Program-made: the position numbers and the translations under genes
Shown: positions 10,886 through 23,899 of the stretch, piece by piece
How positions within the stretch are numbered: position 1 is the first letter of the stretch
Layout: every line of letters starts with the position of its first letter
Source of the DNA: Petrolisthes cinctipes
Taxonomy: Eukaryota; Arthropoda; Malacostraca; Decapoda; Porcellanidae
Direction of reading: 5' to 3'
Assembly: GCA_033782935.1 (NCBI GenBank)
Contig: JAWQEG010001342.1
Span: 57,501-121,500, forward strand
Length of the DNA stretch: 64,000 bases
The notes under the pieces: model-generated
Told to the model about the DNA's origin: nothing
Seen by the model: the letters and a program-made list of their open reading frames with translations, nothing else
The model's database searches: none

Positions 10886-11574
10886 AGATTAGTGTTTTAC
10901 CGCCATTAGTGTGAAAGATGCTCGATTACATGTGGATAAAGATATGCAGTTCAACTTTTCTAACTCTAAAGTGTCTAATGAGCATATTGTATACATGTGT
11001 AGATATTCAACAGAAAACGTGACACGTGGAATAGAATAAGGCAGGGAAACTGTGTGTAAAATCTAGCTGACGTTATATTATCAGCTCCAATATGTTACAA
11101 TCTCGTCAACGGAGCAGCATGCATTTTTACAGTACTGCACATCATCAATGCATTTATCTCTTTTGTCACTGCATATATCTAGTTCAGCGGATGAGTCAGG
11201 TTCTGACTTAGTAAGTTAGTACGGTTGGATGGGATGTGTTATCTCCTTCACTCCTGCATGATTTTTTATGATACAGTGATTCGGGCACTATGTTAGTATG
11301 CTCTCATCAAAAAATATCGGTGGCATAGTAATAATTCTTTGTCCAAATGTTATGGGTTGGATAGGATGTGTAGTCCCCTTTACTTCTGGATAACTATTTA
11401 TGACACAGTGATCATTTAATACTGAAACACACTGACTCGGGCCCTGCTTCAGTTACAGTGGCTGTGGCTTCAGTATATATGCTCTTATCAGAAAGTATCG
11501 TTGTCATCGTAATGATTCTTCAACAGCCAAGTGATACAGAACGGAAATGGAAGGCAAGAAAGACTCCACTGTTG

Positions 11575-11727
11575 TTAAGGATCCTGTGATCATGTATGGA
11601 ATTGGAGGCTTCTGATTCCTCCTGAGTATGCCAAGAAACAAGCTCCTTCTATATAAGCAGTGTTTCGTGGCAATATTTGTAGGACTCATTTATCTTCAAT
11701 TTTCTGACTACATCACAGGGCCCTTAA
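11575..11727. mobile_element. TTAAGGG MITE, subtype 1, full length
   Basis: 153 bases; TTAAGGATCCTGTGATCATG at the left and CATCACAGGGCCCTTAA at the right, with a GTGTTTCGTGGCAATATTTG core shared with the copy at 21702-21867. Confidence 0.85.
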
Positions 11728-11754
11728 TGGAGCAGCCACGCCACGCCAAAACTG

Positions 11755-12085
11755 TCCCTCCATCTCACTCACTCACTCACTCACCCATCACTCCATCTCA
11801 CTCACTCATTCACTCACCCATCACTCCATCTCACTCACTCACCCATCACTCCATCTCACTCACTCACCTATCACTCCATCTCACTCACTCACCTATCACT
11901 CCATCTCACTCATCACTCCATCTCACTCACTCACCTATCACTCCATCTCACTCACTCATTCACTCACCCATCACTCCATCTCACTCACTCACTCATCACT
12001 TCATCTCACTCACCACCCATCACTTCATCTCACTCACTCATTCACCCACCCATCACTCCATCTCACTCACTCCACGCCTGTCACA
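11755..12085. repeat. TCACTCA-rich tandem repeat
   Basis: Imperfect repeats of CCATCTCACTCACTCACC with CATCACT, about 12 or more copies, directly downstream of the MITE. The long plus-strand open frame here is a repeat artefact. Confidence 0.9.
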
Positions 12086-12106
12086 CCATCTCACTCATTG
12101 ACTCAC

Positions 12107-12279
12107 CTTGTGGATGTGTCCGTCGCGATCACCCACCAACCACTGACTGAGTTCTCTTGGCTCTCTTCCCGCGCTAATAACTCCCTGTCTGGCGCGCGGA
12201 AGAACACCAACCAACCGCTCTGGCACGGAAGATGACCCTCTGGTGATGGGACTTTTCACGGTCGCTCACAACACGGACT
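12107..12279 (-). promoter_or_regulatory. Candidate non-coding first exon and core promoter of alkaline phosphatase
   Basis: A GC-richer island with CGCG-containing segments stands out from AT-rich surroundings. Read on the minus strand it offers an arthropod initiator-like TTCAGTC (start A at about 12279), an AGTCC resembling a downstream promoter element about 27 bases later, and a near-consensus 5' splice site CAAG|GTGAGT at 12107/12106. The exon would be about 173 bases and non-coding. It could splice over about 7.7 kb to the ATTACAG acceptor just upstream of the alkaline phosphatase start codon (exon 2 of the transcript beginning near 4371). No TATA box was recognised. It could instead start another transcript; the assignment to alkaline phosphatase is inference from strand and position. 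Confidence 0.4.
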
Positions 12280-14050
12280 GAACGAGAGGGGTTGATTAGG
12301 TGGTTAGTGACTGCAAAGGTCAAGAAAACGAGACACAACAAGGACGTGGGGATATATTATTTTGTGACGTCTGGTTAATGCGTGTTGTTATAATTATCAT
12401 CTTCCTTCCTTGTGGACTGAATGATACACGTGAGTTATATCATAATTCACGGAAAATGAATGGGATCGTGTATGGGAATCCCAGTCGTAATATCACAGTC
12501 CTCTGGTTTACTAGTGAGGGTTGGAAAACAAAATATTGGATGAAATGACAGTGTTTGTATATATTCCTCACTCACGAATGACTTACTTATGCGTTGTCCA
12601 ATCATTCGTCATCCTCCTTTCAAAGATAGTCGCTCGCGTCTCAAGATTTTCACAGTTCCTTCAATGCTCTCAGACGGACTTAGATAGAGGACACGTAAAA
12701 CAAAATGACTGCTGTACCCACACAATCTCCAATTACCCTTGATAGATAACAAACAACTCATGATACAAGTATATCAGTCCCCTTGTTGTGTAACTTTAAT
12801 TATTCACTACATACAGTATACCGTAACATTAATCGCCCTGTCCATTTTACAGGTAGGGATATTAATAGGGCTTCTCATCTTTAGTCTTCAACTTTCCCAT
12901 ATATTGAAAAATTATATAAACTTGGTTATGTGTATTTTATTTTGGATCAACAACGCTTAGGGCGTGCCCGAATCTAGAGTTTCCACGAGAGCCACGATTT
13001 GGGCAGTGAAAGAGCAAACCCAACCACGAACCACATAATAATTAAACTACAGTTACGGTGGTATTCTTTAAAAAATCTTTCCCTTCAAAAGCATGGGAAA
13101 GAATTATATCACTAATTTTCTATTCTTAATGATTTCCTTCCTCTCCTGGCCTTAAATTCCTTCCCTTGAATCGAGTATATTATTGGAACATGAAAGAAAA
13201 ATTTACCCCATTCCTTCAATAATTCTTTTGTTGTATTTTATCATTTACTTTTGATGTTTTCTTTATAACATCATAATATATTGGAAACACGTGCAACAGT
13301 ATTGTATTACCGAAGAAAACAGATTTTAGTAAATAAATGAGGCATTTCTTCCAAATTTCTAAAGACCTACCATACTCGGTTCAAAATTTGTGTTGGACTG
13401 GGTTGTATACGTCATTGGTCAGGTGTCTCCTGATTGGTCGATATACTCACCTAACTCCACCCTTCCACCTCTACACCACTAATCCTCTCTTGACACCATG
13501 CTGCTCGTGGTGGTATATGTTTGTATATTATTTATCATTCTTTTATTCAGGATATACAATTTTGTTTTATACCATTAGTCTCATCAATGATTGTAGTGTC
13601 CAGATATATTTGTCACAACTCGATATAACATTAAACAAAGAAATGATGACGAGTAGAAGTGAACAAAGTTCCCCACTATATTTATACCACTATTATTATC
13701 ATCGTTTTCCTACAGGAAATATTAAATCAATGATGTTATAAAACACTTCATCGCATAAAACAAAATCTCGTGAGCACAGCGTGGTTGTGTTTATTGTTTA
13801 TATGTTGTGCCCGGAGGGCTCATAGACGTACAAACGCACACACATTTATCATTTCCATGGCACAGGGCTACCAACATGTAAACTTTTCCTTCCTTTCCAA
13901 AGAATTCTTTAAGCATAATGAAGGGAGGGAAAAATCCTTAGAAGGGAACGATATATGTAAGGAAAGATTTTTTTTTAAGAATACCACCGCATCTTGAGTT
14001 CCTACGACAGTCACGATTGGGCAGTTAAATAAGAAGCATACGAATACTCC

Positions 14051-14088
<38 letters not shown>

Positions 14089-14396
14089 CTTACACAAACT
14101 AGCTATCAAACTGACATCTAGTATCAACTGGCAGTATTTTTCTCACCCGACTGTAAACGAAATGAATGGAACCCTAGACACTCACACACGCACGCACCCA
14201 CACACACATAATTATAGAGCAGAGAAGGGAAGGTAGGTATAGGTAGGTAGGTAGGTAGGTAGGTAGGTAGGTAGGTAGGAAGGTAGGTAGGTAGGTATAG
14301 AGGGTTGCCAAGTTCACTCCGGTATATATCATGATATAATTTTGGTGGCCACTTCTTATATTTCACTTTTATGTGGCTGATTTTACGCTATAATGT

Positions 14397-14472
<76 letters not shown>
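14397..14472. repeat. (TG)n microsatellite
   Basis: About 75 bases of uninterrupted TG, ending next to the TTAA of the following MITE. Confidence 0.98.
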
Positions 14473-14474
14473 AC

Positions 14475-14613
14475 TTAAGGGACCCTGTGATGTAGTCAGA
14501 AAATTGGAGGTTAGAGAGTCCTTCAAATATTGCCACGAAACTCCACCTATATGAACGGAGCTTGTTTCGTGGTAAGATCAGGAGGAATCAGAAGCCTCCA
14601 ATTTTCATACACT
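14475..14613. mobile_element. TTAAGGG MITE, subtype 1, right end degraded
   Basis: TTAAGGGACCCTGTGATGTA at the left, CACGAAACTCCACC and GGAGGAATCAGAAGCCTCCA inside; the right terminus is not intact. Confidence 0.75.
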
Positions 14614-14839
14614 GGTGCATATAAAACTCACATAAACTCACTCTCTAGAAACACGCAAATTGACTCAAACTAAAAGTGACGAACTCTTTCATGCAATACG
14701 TATAGATGTTTATACAGCTTGATAATGTGATATGACCGAATACCTTACTTGACTTTATTAATACAGTTTGAGAAGAGAAGCGAGGGAGGAATGTTAGGAG
14801 GATTACTTTGAGGGGGAGGCCAGGTATAATAGTTGTTAA

Positions 14840-15157
14840 TTAAGGGTAGACACTACTTGTTGGTGAATTGAAAGGCTACCATAATCTCCAAACTAGGTCA
14901 AGAATCAGATGATCTAAATATAACAAATAGGGAATCTGTTTCGTAGCACAATTTGCAGCAATCAATACTCGTCCTCAAATACACCAACAATTAAGGGGGT
15001 AATTCTTTTTTGTTATATTGGAGTGACTTGATTCTTCCAAAGTATGCCAGGAAACAGGACCAGATGAACAAATAATATTATAATGGTGTTCTGCTGCTTG
15101 AAAGAGTTTGGAGGATTCAATTGCTCCAGATTTACCAACACAAAATTTCCCCCTTAA
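14840..15157. mobile_element. Two TTAAGGG MITEs head to tail sharing one TTAA
   Basis: First copy 14840-14994 and second copy 14991-15157. The TTAA at 14991-14994 serves as the right end of one and the left end of the other, consistent with insertion into the target-site TTAA of an existing copy. Confidence 0.8.
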
Positions 15158-15699
15158 GGCCCTCTGTACTCCCAGGCTGGAGAGTTGAAGGAAGTGATAA
15201 TTGGTTGGGTCATCACTTCACTTCCTATACCGTATATGCAGCGTCGCTACCACACCCTCACTTGATGTGCTCTAGCTCTAAGGTACAGTGTGCTGCTGAT
15301 GTCTTGTTTTCTCCCTCTGATTTTGTGTGTGTTTGTGGTCTTCCTCTCCCTCACTACTACTACTACTAATACATAATGATAATGATAATGATAATAATAA
15401 AAATCAAAATCAAAATAATAATAATAATGATAATAATCATAATACAAATACTACAAATCATATAATAATAACAATAATACAGAGAAGGATAACAAACATA
15501 AAATGACGAGGTAAAATAATTAATAATGACAGAGTTAATCACAATAACCAAATAAGCAATTAGAGAAGTAAATAAATACTATACAAACATAGTGATTCCA
15601 AAACTTATGCACCCATCTGTACAGTGGAGGTCCAACCAACCCTGTAAAACCCTACATTTCATTTCCTAGACTAAAAGTTAAAGGTTACCCATGTACTAC

Positions 15700-15809
15700 A
15701 CACACACACACACACACACACCACAGCATATACAGACTCTCTCTCTCTCAGAATGACAGACAGACAGACAGACACACACACACAGCACACCACAGCACAA
15801 CATAGACAG

Positions 15810-15863
<54 letters not shown>

Positions 15864-15904
15864 AACGACAGACAGACAGACAGACACACAGCACACCACA
15901 GACA

Positions 15905-15961
<57 letters not shown>
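15700..15961. repeat. Complex CT / CAGACA microsatellite
   Basis: Alternating blocks of CA, CT and ACAGACAGACAG, including CT runs at about 15812-15860 and 15906-15960. Confidence 0.97.
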
Positions 15962-15964
<3 letters not shown>

Positions 15965-16296
15965 CCATGGACAGACTTATACACGCCTTTTCCTCTATGT
16001 AACGAAACGGTGCAATTATCCACTTGTTGTACTATACCATTGCAGCAACCTTCGTGTATAATTCTCTCTCTCAATCAGTCTAAGTGAACTAACTAACACT
16101 TCAGCTACTGTGTTTCTCTCGGACACTTTGTTATCTCTCATTTTATTTTGATGTTGCGATATTGGTCATAGGATTGATGTACTAATGTTCCCGAGGTCCC
16201 AGTTATCAACAGACACACACATATACATATACATACACACACATATACAAAAAACATACAGACATTGACACGCGCACAAACATTCATACATTCATA

Positions 16297-16416
<120 letters not shown>

Positions 16417-16585
16417 AGACGTACCCATGTGTTCAGATTGTATCGTTGAATTGGTTGCTATACTGATTCCCCCAAGCCCTATGTAAAAAAGGGACACCTA
16501 CAGTTAACTTGGGTAGTCTCTTCCTTGGCACCGTGTATGTGTGTGTGTGTGTATGTGTGTGTGTGTATGTGTGTGAACCTTTATA

Positions 16586-16646
<61 letters not shown>

Positions 16647-16819
16647 TAAGGTGCAAGTTTGTAGAGGTTAAAGTAATCAAAGACTACCACCACCATCCTT
16701 TATCTAACACCATAACACGCTAATCAATCCTGTCACTATCTTCCTTGTCACTCACTATACCTTCTTAACTATCTATATCACTCAACTTTTCCTTCACCTC
16801 ACAATATATCACATCTTAA

Positions 16820-16945
16820 TTTTTAGTACATTAGATCGCCTTAATTACTCCAAAGTATGCCAGGGAACAAGACCAGATTAACAAGAATAATGGTGACCTA
16901 TTGCTTGGATTACTTTGGAGGAATCAGTTGTTCCAGATTTACCTA
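16820..16945. mobile_element. TTAAGGG MITE, subtype 2, termini lost
   Basis: Internal sequence only: CCAAAGTATGCCAGGGAACA facing TACTTTGGAGGAATCAGTTG and a TCCAGATTTACC end. Confidence 0.65.
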
Positions 16946-17649
16946 GTATAGAGAAACATGAATAGACTGAACTACTGTAAATGCAACCTATGTCATGAAT
17001 TAACATGGACTTCCTCTTCCCTTTACACACTGACTGCCTTCCTTGTCGTAAACTTCTCCCCCTTTTACTTTTTTTTTCACTACACCCTTGATCATAAAAA
17101 AAAAAAAAAAAAAAAAACTAGGGAAGGAAAGAGGGAAGGAAGGAAGGCCATTCAGTCATCCCTCAACCCACCGTTTATACTCTCTGACCATACCACTCTC
17201 CTTCCTCTTCAATGCGGAAGTTGTTATATTATTGGTGAATGTATGAATGGAAATGTTGTATTGATGATGATGATGATGATGATGTATAAATTGTAGAATC
17301 ACGAGCCATATAAAGTATCCAGTAAGTTTCATTGAAGTTTCGAATCATCTGCATAGCATATTATATACCAGTGAACCCCAATTATTACAACGCTTATCCT
17401 GTCTCATACATATTGTTACAACTCGTTTACTTTTCCATCAGGATAATGGAAGCAGACCTTATAAACATGCAGCAAAGAGAGGGTCTGACCTGGTGGAGGC
17501 GTTTTCTCTCTTGTGTCTGTTATACGAGCATTCCTTTCATTTCCTTGGTCGCACGTCCCTCACCATCCATTCTTGGGACACATTTATGGTGTTCTGAATT
17601 ATGGGTGTCCTATAAACTCCTGACAACTAGCTGGTGGAATTATGAAACC

Positions 17650-17809
17650 TTAAGGGGAAAGTTTGTGTTGGTAAATCTGGAGCAATTAAATCCTCCAAAC
17701 TATTCCAAGCAACATAACACCATTATTTTTGCTCTTCTGTTCCTGTATCCTAGCATACTTTGGAGGAATCAAGGCACTCCAATGTACCAAAAAAGAATTA
17801 CCACCTTAA
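17650..17809. mobile_element. TTAAGGG MITE, subtype 2, full length
   Basis: 160 bases; TTAAGGGGAAAGTTTGTGTT at the left and TACCACCTTAA at the right, with AATCCTCCAAACTATTCCAA facing CTTTGGAGGAATCAAGG. Confidence 0.85.
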
Positions 17810-18361
17810 GGTAATCAGAGGACTGAGGAAAATTTGCTCCTGTCATATTGTATGAGTGGGACATATGCTACATAATTAATAATGAACAGATCAGTTGCAT
17901 TAATACATCATACAATAGTCAGCAAGTCAGCAGTCGAGGGGGAGAGAGAATGCAACAAAGCTGAACTAATATCCTGCCTTATCTTACACTGTTTATACCT
18001 GCCTCAGAATCTGCAGAGTACAGTAACTAAGGTACCCAGTCTCTGAAAGAAGTTGACTGTGCATTCTTCGTCCCTCCACCTTCTCAATATCACATCACCA
18101 TACCCTTCCAACACCATATGACCATGTGACACCATAACCCAACACCATGCCACCATACTGGTACTATATCTCCTTCTCAAACAGATATGCTGAGGTCACC
18201 CTCCCCCCCCCCCCTCCCCTCAGCTACACGAAGACATTTCCAAGCAACAATTACCACATATCTCCATCATTTACAAACTATCGTCATTATATAAGAATAC
18301 TTAGCCGCCTAGCTCCGTAGTTTGAATATAATGGATAATCCCTAATTAATGCATCATGAAA

Positions 18362-18417
<56 letters not shown>

Positions 18418-18700
18418 CTTCCCTTGCTCGAGTTTCCATTATGTAAGCCGTTTGGCTCACGATACTCCCCTTCCTTCAGCCCCCCTCACCCCCTCCCACC
18501 CCCATAATTATAATGATCTGAGTACTGTACCACTTCTCACAAAATAACAACAACAGTAACATCTATAACAACTTGTACAAAAACTACCGTATACAACAAT
18601 AAGACAAAAAAATAAAAACATAATAAAACTCACAATCAGCAACAACACCACCACCACCAATAACACAATACCTTATCACACTACACTCCTTATTAATAAA

Positions 18701-18876
18701 TTAAGGGGATAGTATACTTTTGATAGATTGGAGTGCCTTGATTCCTCCAAAGTATGCCAGGAAACAGACCCAGATGTAGAAAAATAATGGCATCCTGTTG
18801 CCTGGAATAGTTTGGAGGAATCACTTGCTCCAGATTTACCACCCAAAACAATGTGCCATATAGGATACCCCCTTAA
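18701..18876. mobile_element. TTAAGGG MITE, subtype 2, full length
   Basis: 176 bases; TTAAGGGGATAGTATACTTT at the left and GGATACCCCCTTAA at the right. Confidence 0.85.
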
Positions 18877-19026
18877 ATTACCTCCCGGATTCACCAACAC
18901 CGCCACCACCACTACTAACTTACAAATTATACATAAAAGCGGGAATACAAACCAGTAACCAACTTCAGTCCTCTCTATAGTACAGTATATGACAGCAGTA
19001 AGGTCGTGTGTGGATGGTGGTGGTGG

Positions 19027-19746
19027 TGGGAAGGAGAGGAAGGAAAGAATGGCGGGAAGGAAGGAAAGAATGGCGGGAAGGAAGGAAAGAATGGCGGGAA
19101 GGAAGGAAAGAATGGCGGGAAGGAAGGAAAGAATGGCGGGAAGGAAGGAAAGAATGGCGGGAAGGAAGGAAAGAATGGCGGGAAGGAAGGAAAGAATGGC
19201 GAAAGGAAGGAAAGAATGGCGAAAGGAAGGAAAGAATGGCGGGAAGGAAGGAAAGAATGGCGGGAAGGAAGGAAAGAATGGCGAGAAGGAAGGAAAGAAT
19301 GGCGGAGAGGAAGGAAAGAATGGCGGGAAGGAAGGAAAGAATGGCGGGAAGGAAGGAAAGAATGGCGGAGAGGAAGGAAAGAATGGCGGAGAGGAAGGAA
19401 AGAATGGCGAGAAGGAAGGAAAGAATGGCGGGAAGGAAGGAAAGAATGGCGGGAAGGAAGGAAAGAATGGCGGGAAGGAAGGAAAGAATGGCGGAGAGGA
19501 AGGAAAGAATTGCGAGAAGGAAGGAAAAAATGGCGGGAAGGAAGAAAGAATGGCGGGAAGGAAGGAAAGAATGGCGGAAGGAAGGAAAGAATGGCGGGAA
19601 GGAAGGAAAGAATGGCGGAGAGGAAGGAAAGAATGGCGGAGAGGAAGGAAAGAATGGCGAGAAGGAAGGAAAGAATGGCGGGAAGGAAGGAAAAAATGGC
19701 GGGAAGGAAGGAAAAAATGGCGGGAAGTTAGGAAAAAATGGCGCGA
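19027..19746. repeat. 21-bp minisatellite, about 34 copies
   Basis: Unit GGCGGGAAGGAAGGAAAGAA plus T, with variants GCGAAA, GCGAGA and GCGGAG. Because 21 is a multiple of three the array is open in three plus-strand frames and one minus-strand frame (up to about 366 codons), encoding heptad repeats such as KEGKNGG, RKERMAG or FLPSRHS. No flanking coding signal, splice context or domain supports a real protein. Confidence 0.95.
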
Positions 19747-20031
19747 ATGTAACATATCATTTTGGGCAGCAATCATAAGAATGCTAATGTTTTGTGGAAG
19801 TTTTCGTGCTCATATATGGTCATTATCAATTTGGGTATTAATATAGTAATGAACTAATGTAGGAATTATATATGTTTAGTGATTAAAATGGTTCACTAAA
19901 ATGCACAAACTGGTATCCGAGATGGGTTGTTGTAACGCTAGGGGGCGGAAGTGTTTGATTGATGTATGTTTGTAATGAGAATGACGCGGAAAACAGTGAA
20001 GGTCGCGTACCCATTTACTGGATATGTGTGT

Positions 20032-20035
<4 letters not shown>

Positions 20036-20087
<52 letters not shown>

Positions 20088-20118
20088 GTCAACGCATGAA
20101 CTTGTATGACTTTTGTCT

Positions 20119-20153
<35 letters not shown>

Positions 20154-20164
20154 GAGAGAGAGAG
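20036..20164. repeat. Inverted CT / GA microsatellite pair
   Basis: About 50 bases of CT (20036-20085) and about 44 bases of GA (20121-20164, one T interruption) separated by about 35 bases, giving a potential 40-bp stem. Confidence 0.9.
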
Positions 20165-20269
20165 ATTCACACTTCACATTCCAACACGACTCTCACTGTC
20201 ACATACACCGATCCTCACTTATACAATTTTCTCTTCATCTTAAATTTTGTTGCATAAAATAATGCTGTA

Positions 20270-20417
20270 CACTAAAGGCGAAATAAAAGCAAATGATTCC
20301 TCCATGCAGACAGCGATGAGAAACAGATTACTTCAGTATAGTTGCAGTATAGTCTATTTTGTGGCACAGTTTGAAAGAAGCACTCTCTTCCAATCCACAA
20401 ACATTATAGTCCCTTAA
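20270..20417. mobile_element. TTAAGGG MITE, left end lost
   Basis: ATGATTCCTCCATGCAGACA, then CTATTTTGTGGCACAGTTTG and a CCCTTAA right end. Confidence 0.6.
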
Positions 20418-20877
20418 TTAAGTATAATGAATAGACAGATTGTTAATGGTAAACGCTATTTAAGTTTCTTTAGCAAGTTTAGTCCACTTTCAGGGAGTTC
20501 ATTTAACTAAAGCATGCACGATTTCTTCCACTCCTTGGTTGGGAAGATCCCGACCCACAGCTATATACAGTGTTTAAAAATTTCGCTGGCCGCTAGTATA
20601 TTAATGGAAAACTCTCTCATATGTATTTGCATAAACGTATGTGTGTGTGTGTGTGCTTTATATAATATGCATAGGTCCAGTACTGTACCCTGTGAATGGC
20701 GGCTCTTCCTTACAACATGCATGGTGGTAATTATTTGTTGAGTACGGACGGAAAGGGAGAGTGGCTAAGGAGGGAACGGAGAGTACACCAACAACTGAGT
20801 GAAGGTTAACACGGCACTCACTCTGTAGTGTATCATTAACTAATGTATGGTGGCTGGTGTGTAGGGAGACCAAAAAA

Positions 20878-21031
20878 TTAAGGGGTTTATCTCTTTGAGG
20901 GTGAAATGGAGGGTGACTGACTCCTCCTAACTACGCCAGGAAACAGAGTACTGTACCTCAGTATGGAAGTATAGAGTATCTGTTTTGTCGTTAATTTTGG
21001 AGGAATCCGTAGCCTATCAAAACCCCGAAAG
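20878..21031. mobile_element. TTAAGGG MITE, right end degraded
   Basis: TTAAGGGG left end, GACTGACTCCTCCTAACTAC facing TTTGGAGGAATCCGTAGCC. Confidence 0.7.
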
Positions 21032-21701
21032 GAGGAGACAGTCCCCATTATTATTAAACTGTTTAGCTCGTATGTATAGTATGTATGTATGTATGTACGG
21101 TACACTTTATCGCTCTTGTTCCGTATATTTAGCAAGACTTGTTTAACGAGTCGCATATTATTTTTTCAGTAGTTGTTGGTGGCCGTTTCATATATTCTAA
21201 CAAGGCAGGGTATAATTATAGGAACTACGGAGAGCTTACCAGTGGCAGACTAAATTATAGGTTTCGTCTCTCGTACTACAACTCAAACACACGCAACAAT
21301 TACTTAGGTGGTGTGAAATATTAGGAGTTATTATATATTATATTATATTATACGCTATTCTGTTAATATATAAATTGGTAATAATTGAATGAAGTGAATA
21401 TATAAATAGGAAATCACGAATTTTAGTGACAATATCAAGTAGGTCATCATGAATATGGGGAATATTATGAATTTTAGTGAATATTTATGGACGTAATCAT
21501 GGATTTTAGTGATTATTAATGTAGGTAATAATGAATTTTAGTGAATATAATAATACGCATAATCATGCATTTGTGCGTATACATAATATTACATCCCACG
21601 ACAACTTTATCATCAGAGTTTACAGACTGTTGTTGATATGGTTTATTTTTTGTCTACCGTCTGGCTGTTCCCATAACCCCTATTGTCTGGGTATGTTTCA
21701 T

Positions 21702-21867
21702 TTAAAGACCTTGTGAATTTTGTGATCGTGTATGAGAAATGAGGCTTCCGATTCCTGCTGACTATGCCACGAAACAAGCACCTTCCATATAGGTGGTATT
21801 TCGTGGCAATATTTGAAGGACTCATAATATACTTCCAATTTCCTAACTACATCACAGGGTCCCTTAA
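21702..21867. mobile_element. TTAAGGG MITE, subtype 1
   Basis: Left end TTAAAGACCTTGTGA (mutated), right end CATCACAGGGTCCCTTAA, with TATGCCACGAAACAAGCACC facing GGTGGTATTTCGTGGC. Confidence 0.8.
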
Positions 21868-22130
21868 TTTAGGTTACAGATTCCTCCACAACGCGAGGCT
21901 CGGGTCCGAAGGGGTGCCCAAACCCTCACAAAGACTGACCACATCACCGAGAGTAGTAATACATAACGTAATGGATGATGAACGGTCATGTGTGTACGGG
22001 TGTAAATATATACTTCCTCATTCCACCTTCCTGTACCTAGGTCTGGCTATACGTATTTTTAGAGCACGCACACACACACACACGGCTTGTCTAGTTCGGT
22101 ATACACAAATTGATGCCTATGTAACTTACT

Positions 22131-22259
<129 letters not shown>

Positions 22260-22628
22260 GTGAGTGTGTGTGTTTTCAGACTGATCATGACCTTGGTACA
22301 GGAATGAGGTCTATAGGAGGTCCATTCAGACTAGAGTAATTGGTCTATATATACGGAAGCCTAAACGGTGTGTGTGTGTGTGTGTGTGTGGAGAGAAAGA
22401 GAGGGAGGGGTGGGTGGTGAGGTAGTGGTGGAGGATTATTAAGGGGTGACCATCATTACACCCGACAAAAAATGAAATATATAATTAAAAACTATTTAAT
22501 ATCCAATCTTCGTCTATATTCTCTATCACTATCATCTTATTCACCCAATATACCTTTCGTAGTTACGCACTGCCTTCTCTATACTATTATACCGTAGGCT
22601 ATATCTATATAATCTAATAGAAAGATTG

Positions 22629-22691
22629 TATATATAGTATTAGATTATGTACAATCTATAATTTCTATATAATCTAATACTATATATACTA
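22629..22691. repeat. A/T-rich inverted repeat
   Basis: GTATATATAGTATTAGATTA and its exact reverse complement TAATCTAATACTATATATAC are separated by about 20 bases; a third TATATAATCTAATA lies just upstream. Confidence 0.85.
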
Positions 22692-23899
22692 TCTTCCTAT
22701 TCTCCCGCGATAACTTTCTCACTAACCTTCTTTATCTATTTTCCTTATACGTATGCAAGCATCTATTTACGCTATCACTGTCTTCCACTTCACCCAGTTT
22801 CCTTTTCCTACCAAGACTACTCTTCGTTACAAAAAGAGAAGGGTTAACCATAGAGTTATTATACCCTGGACCATACATCATAACACACTCATAGGCAGCT
22901 GGGACGCGGAAGTAGACAATTTACTGAACGGTTGCCAAATCCGCGGATTTCAAAGGGGACCGACTGTTGTATGTATTGTTGTTTTTGAGAGAACTCTTCT
23001 GTAGCATTTGTTTGCATTGGAGGTGATGGCTTGTGAACACTAAAAACCAAAACTATGAATTTTCGTTTCCATCAAGGGGAAATAAAGAAGATGGGTTTGG
23101 AAAGAGAGGCAGCTTTAGTGTGAGGTGGATACGAAAACAAATAGTGTATACAAAAGCTTTGACGTGAAAACGCCACTCATTCGACATGAGTCTTCTGCGA
23201 GAGAGAGGGGGGCTTTACGCTGCAGTATTACGTAAGTGCCGAGTCATTACTGGAGTTGCCTACTGTACACAATCCATTACGTCTTATTACTTATGTAGCA
23301 AGTGATCATCTTCCCTTCCGTGGTCACGTCTCTGGATATCTGTCTGTCTCTCCGTGTGTGTGTGTGTGTGTGTGTGTGTAATTTTTCACTTAGTTGTTAT
23401 ACTCTTCTCAGCTGTTTACTTATGTATCTACTTACCTATCTGTCTATCCATCCTACAACCAACAAAGACCTGTTTGTTATTGAATGAAGCATCTCCATTA
23501 AAAGCCTGCCCAACAAAGAGAGGATATAATGTCACGTATGGCGTATGAGCTAAGAACCACAAACTGCCACATAGCCTACACTTTGGATGGGATACTCAAA
23601 AGTTGTCGTATGTTAGGACATGCTTAGTCTCATAACGGACTAATGACATCGTATTTTATGACATGCCTACGTATACGACACGGTAAGTCCCTCCTGAAGA
23701 CTGTCTGATACTTTGCCGGGCATTGGGTCGAAAGTTATTAGTGTATTGTCCTTGCCTTGTTTTTAAAATGTTTCCTGCACTGGATTCAATAGAATAAAAA
23801 TTTGTTACCATATCGTATATATTTTTTTTATGCTTCCAGCACATGATTCCTAGCCAATCATTACGTGGGTGGAGTGCTTGATCTTGCTGAATGTTTTGT

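Larger units (their letters stand above)
4387..12106. other. Gene-free stretch: putative first intron of alkaline phosphatase
   Basis: No coding exon recognised. It holds a 90-bp CA tract (4873-4963), AAC repeats (6919-6949), TGT-rich sequence (8165-8590), CA (9074-9105), TG (10020-10073), a TTAGG-like array, several TTAAGGG MITEs and two copies of a GGTTTTGGCGCC repeat. Open frames here are short and repeat-derived. Confidence 0.6.

Noticed and set aside
13337..13741. 134-codon plus-strand frame
   Set aside because: No family resemblance, no codon signal or splice context; probably chance in AT-rich DNA.
18676..19776. Long frames (up to 366 codons) over the 21-bp array
   Set aside because: All result from a tandem unit whose length is a multiple of three; no domain, start context or splice signal.
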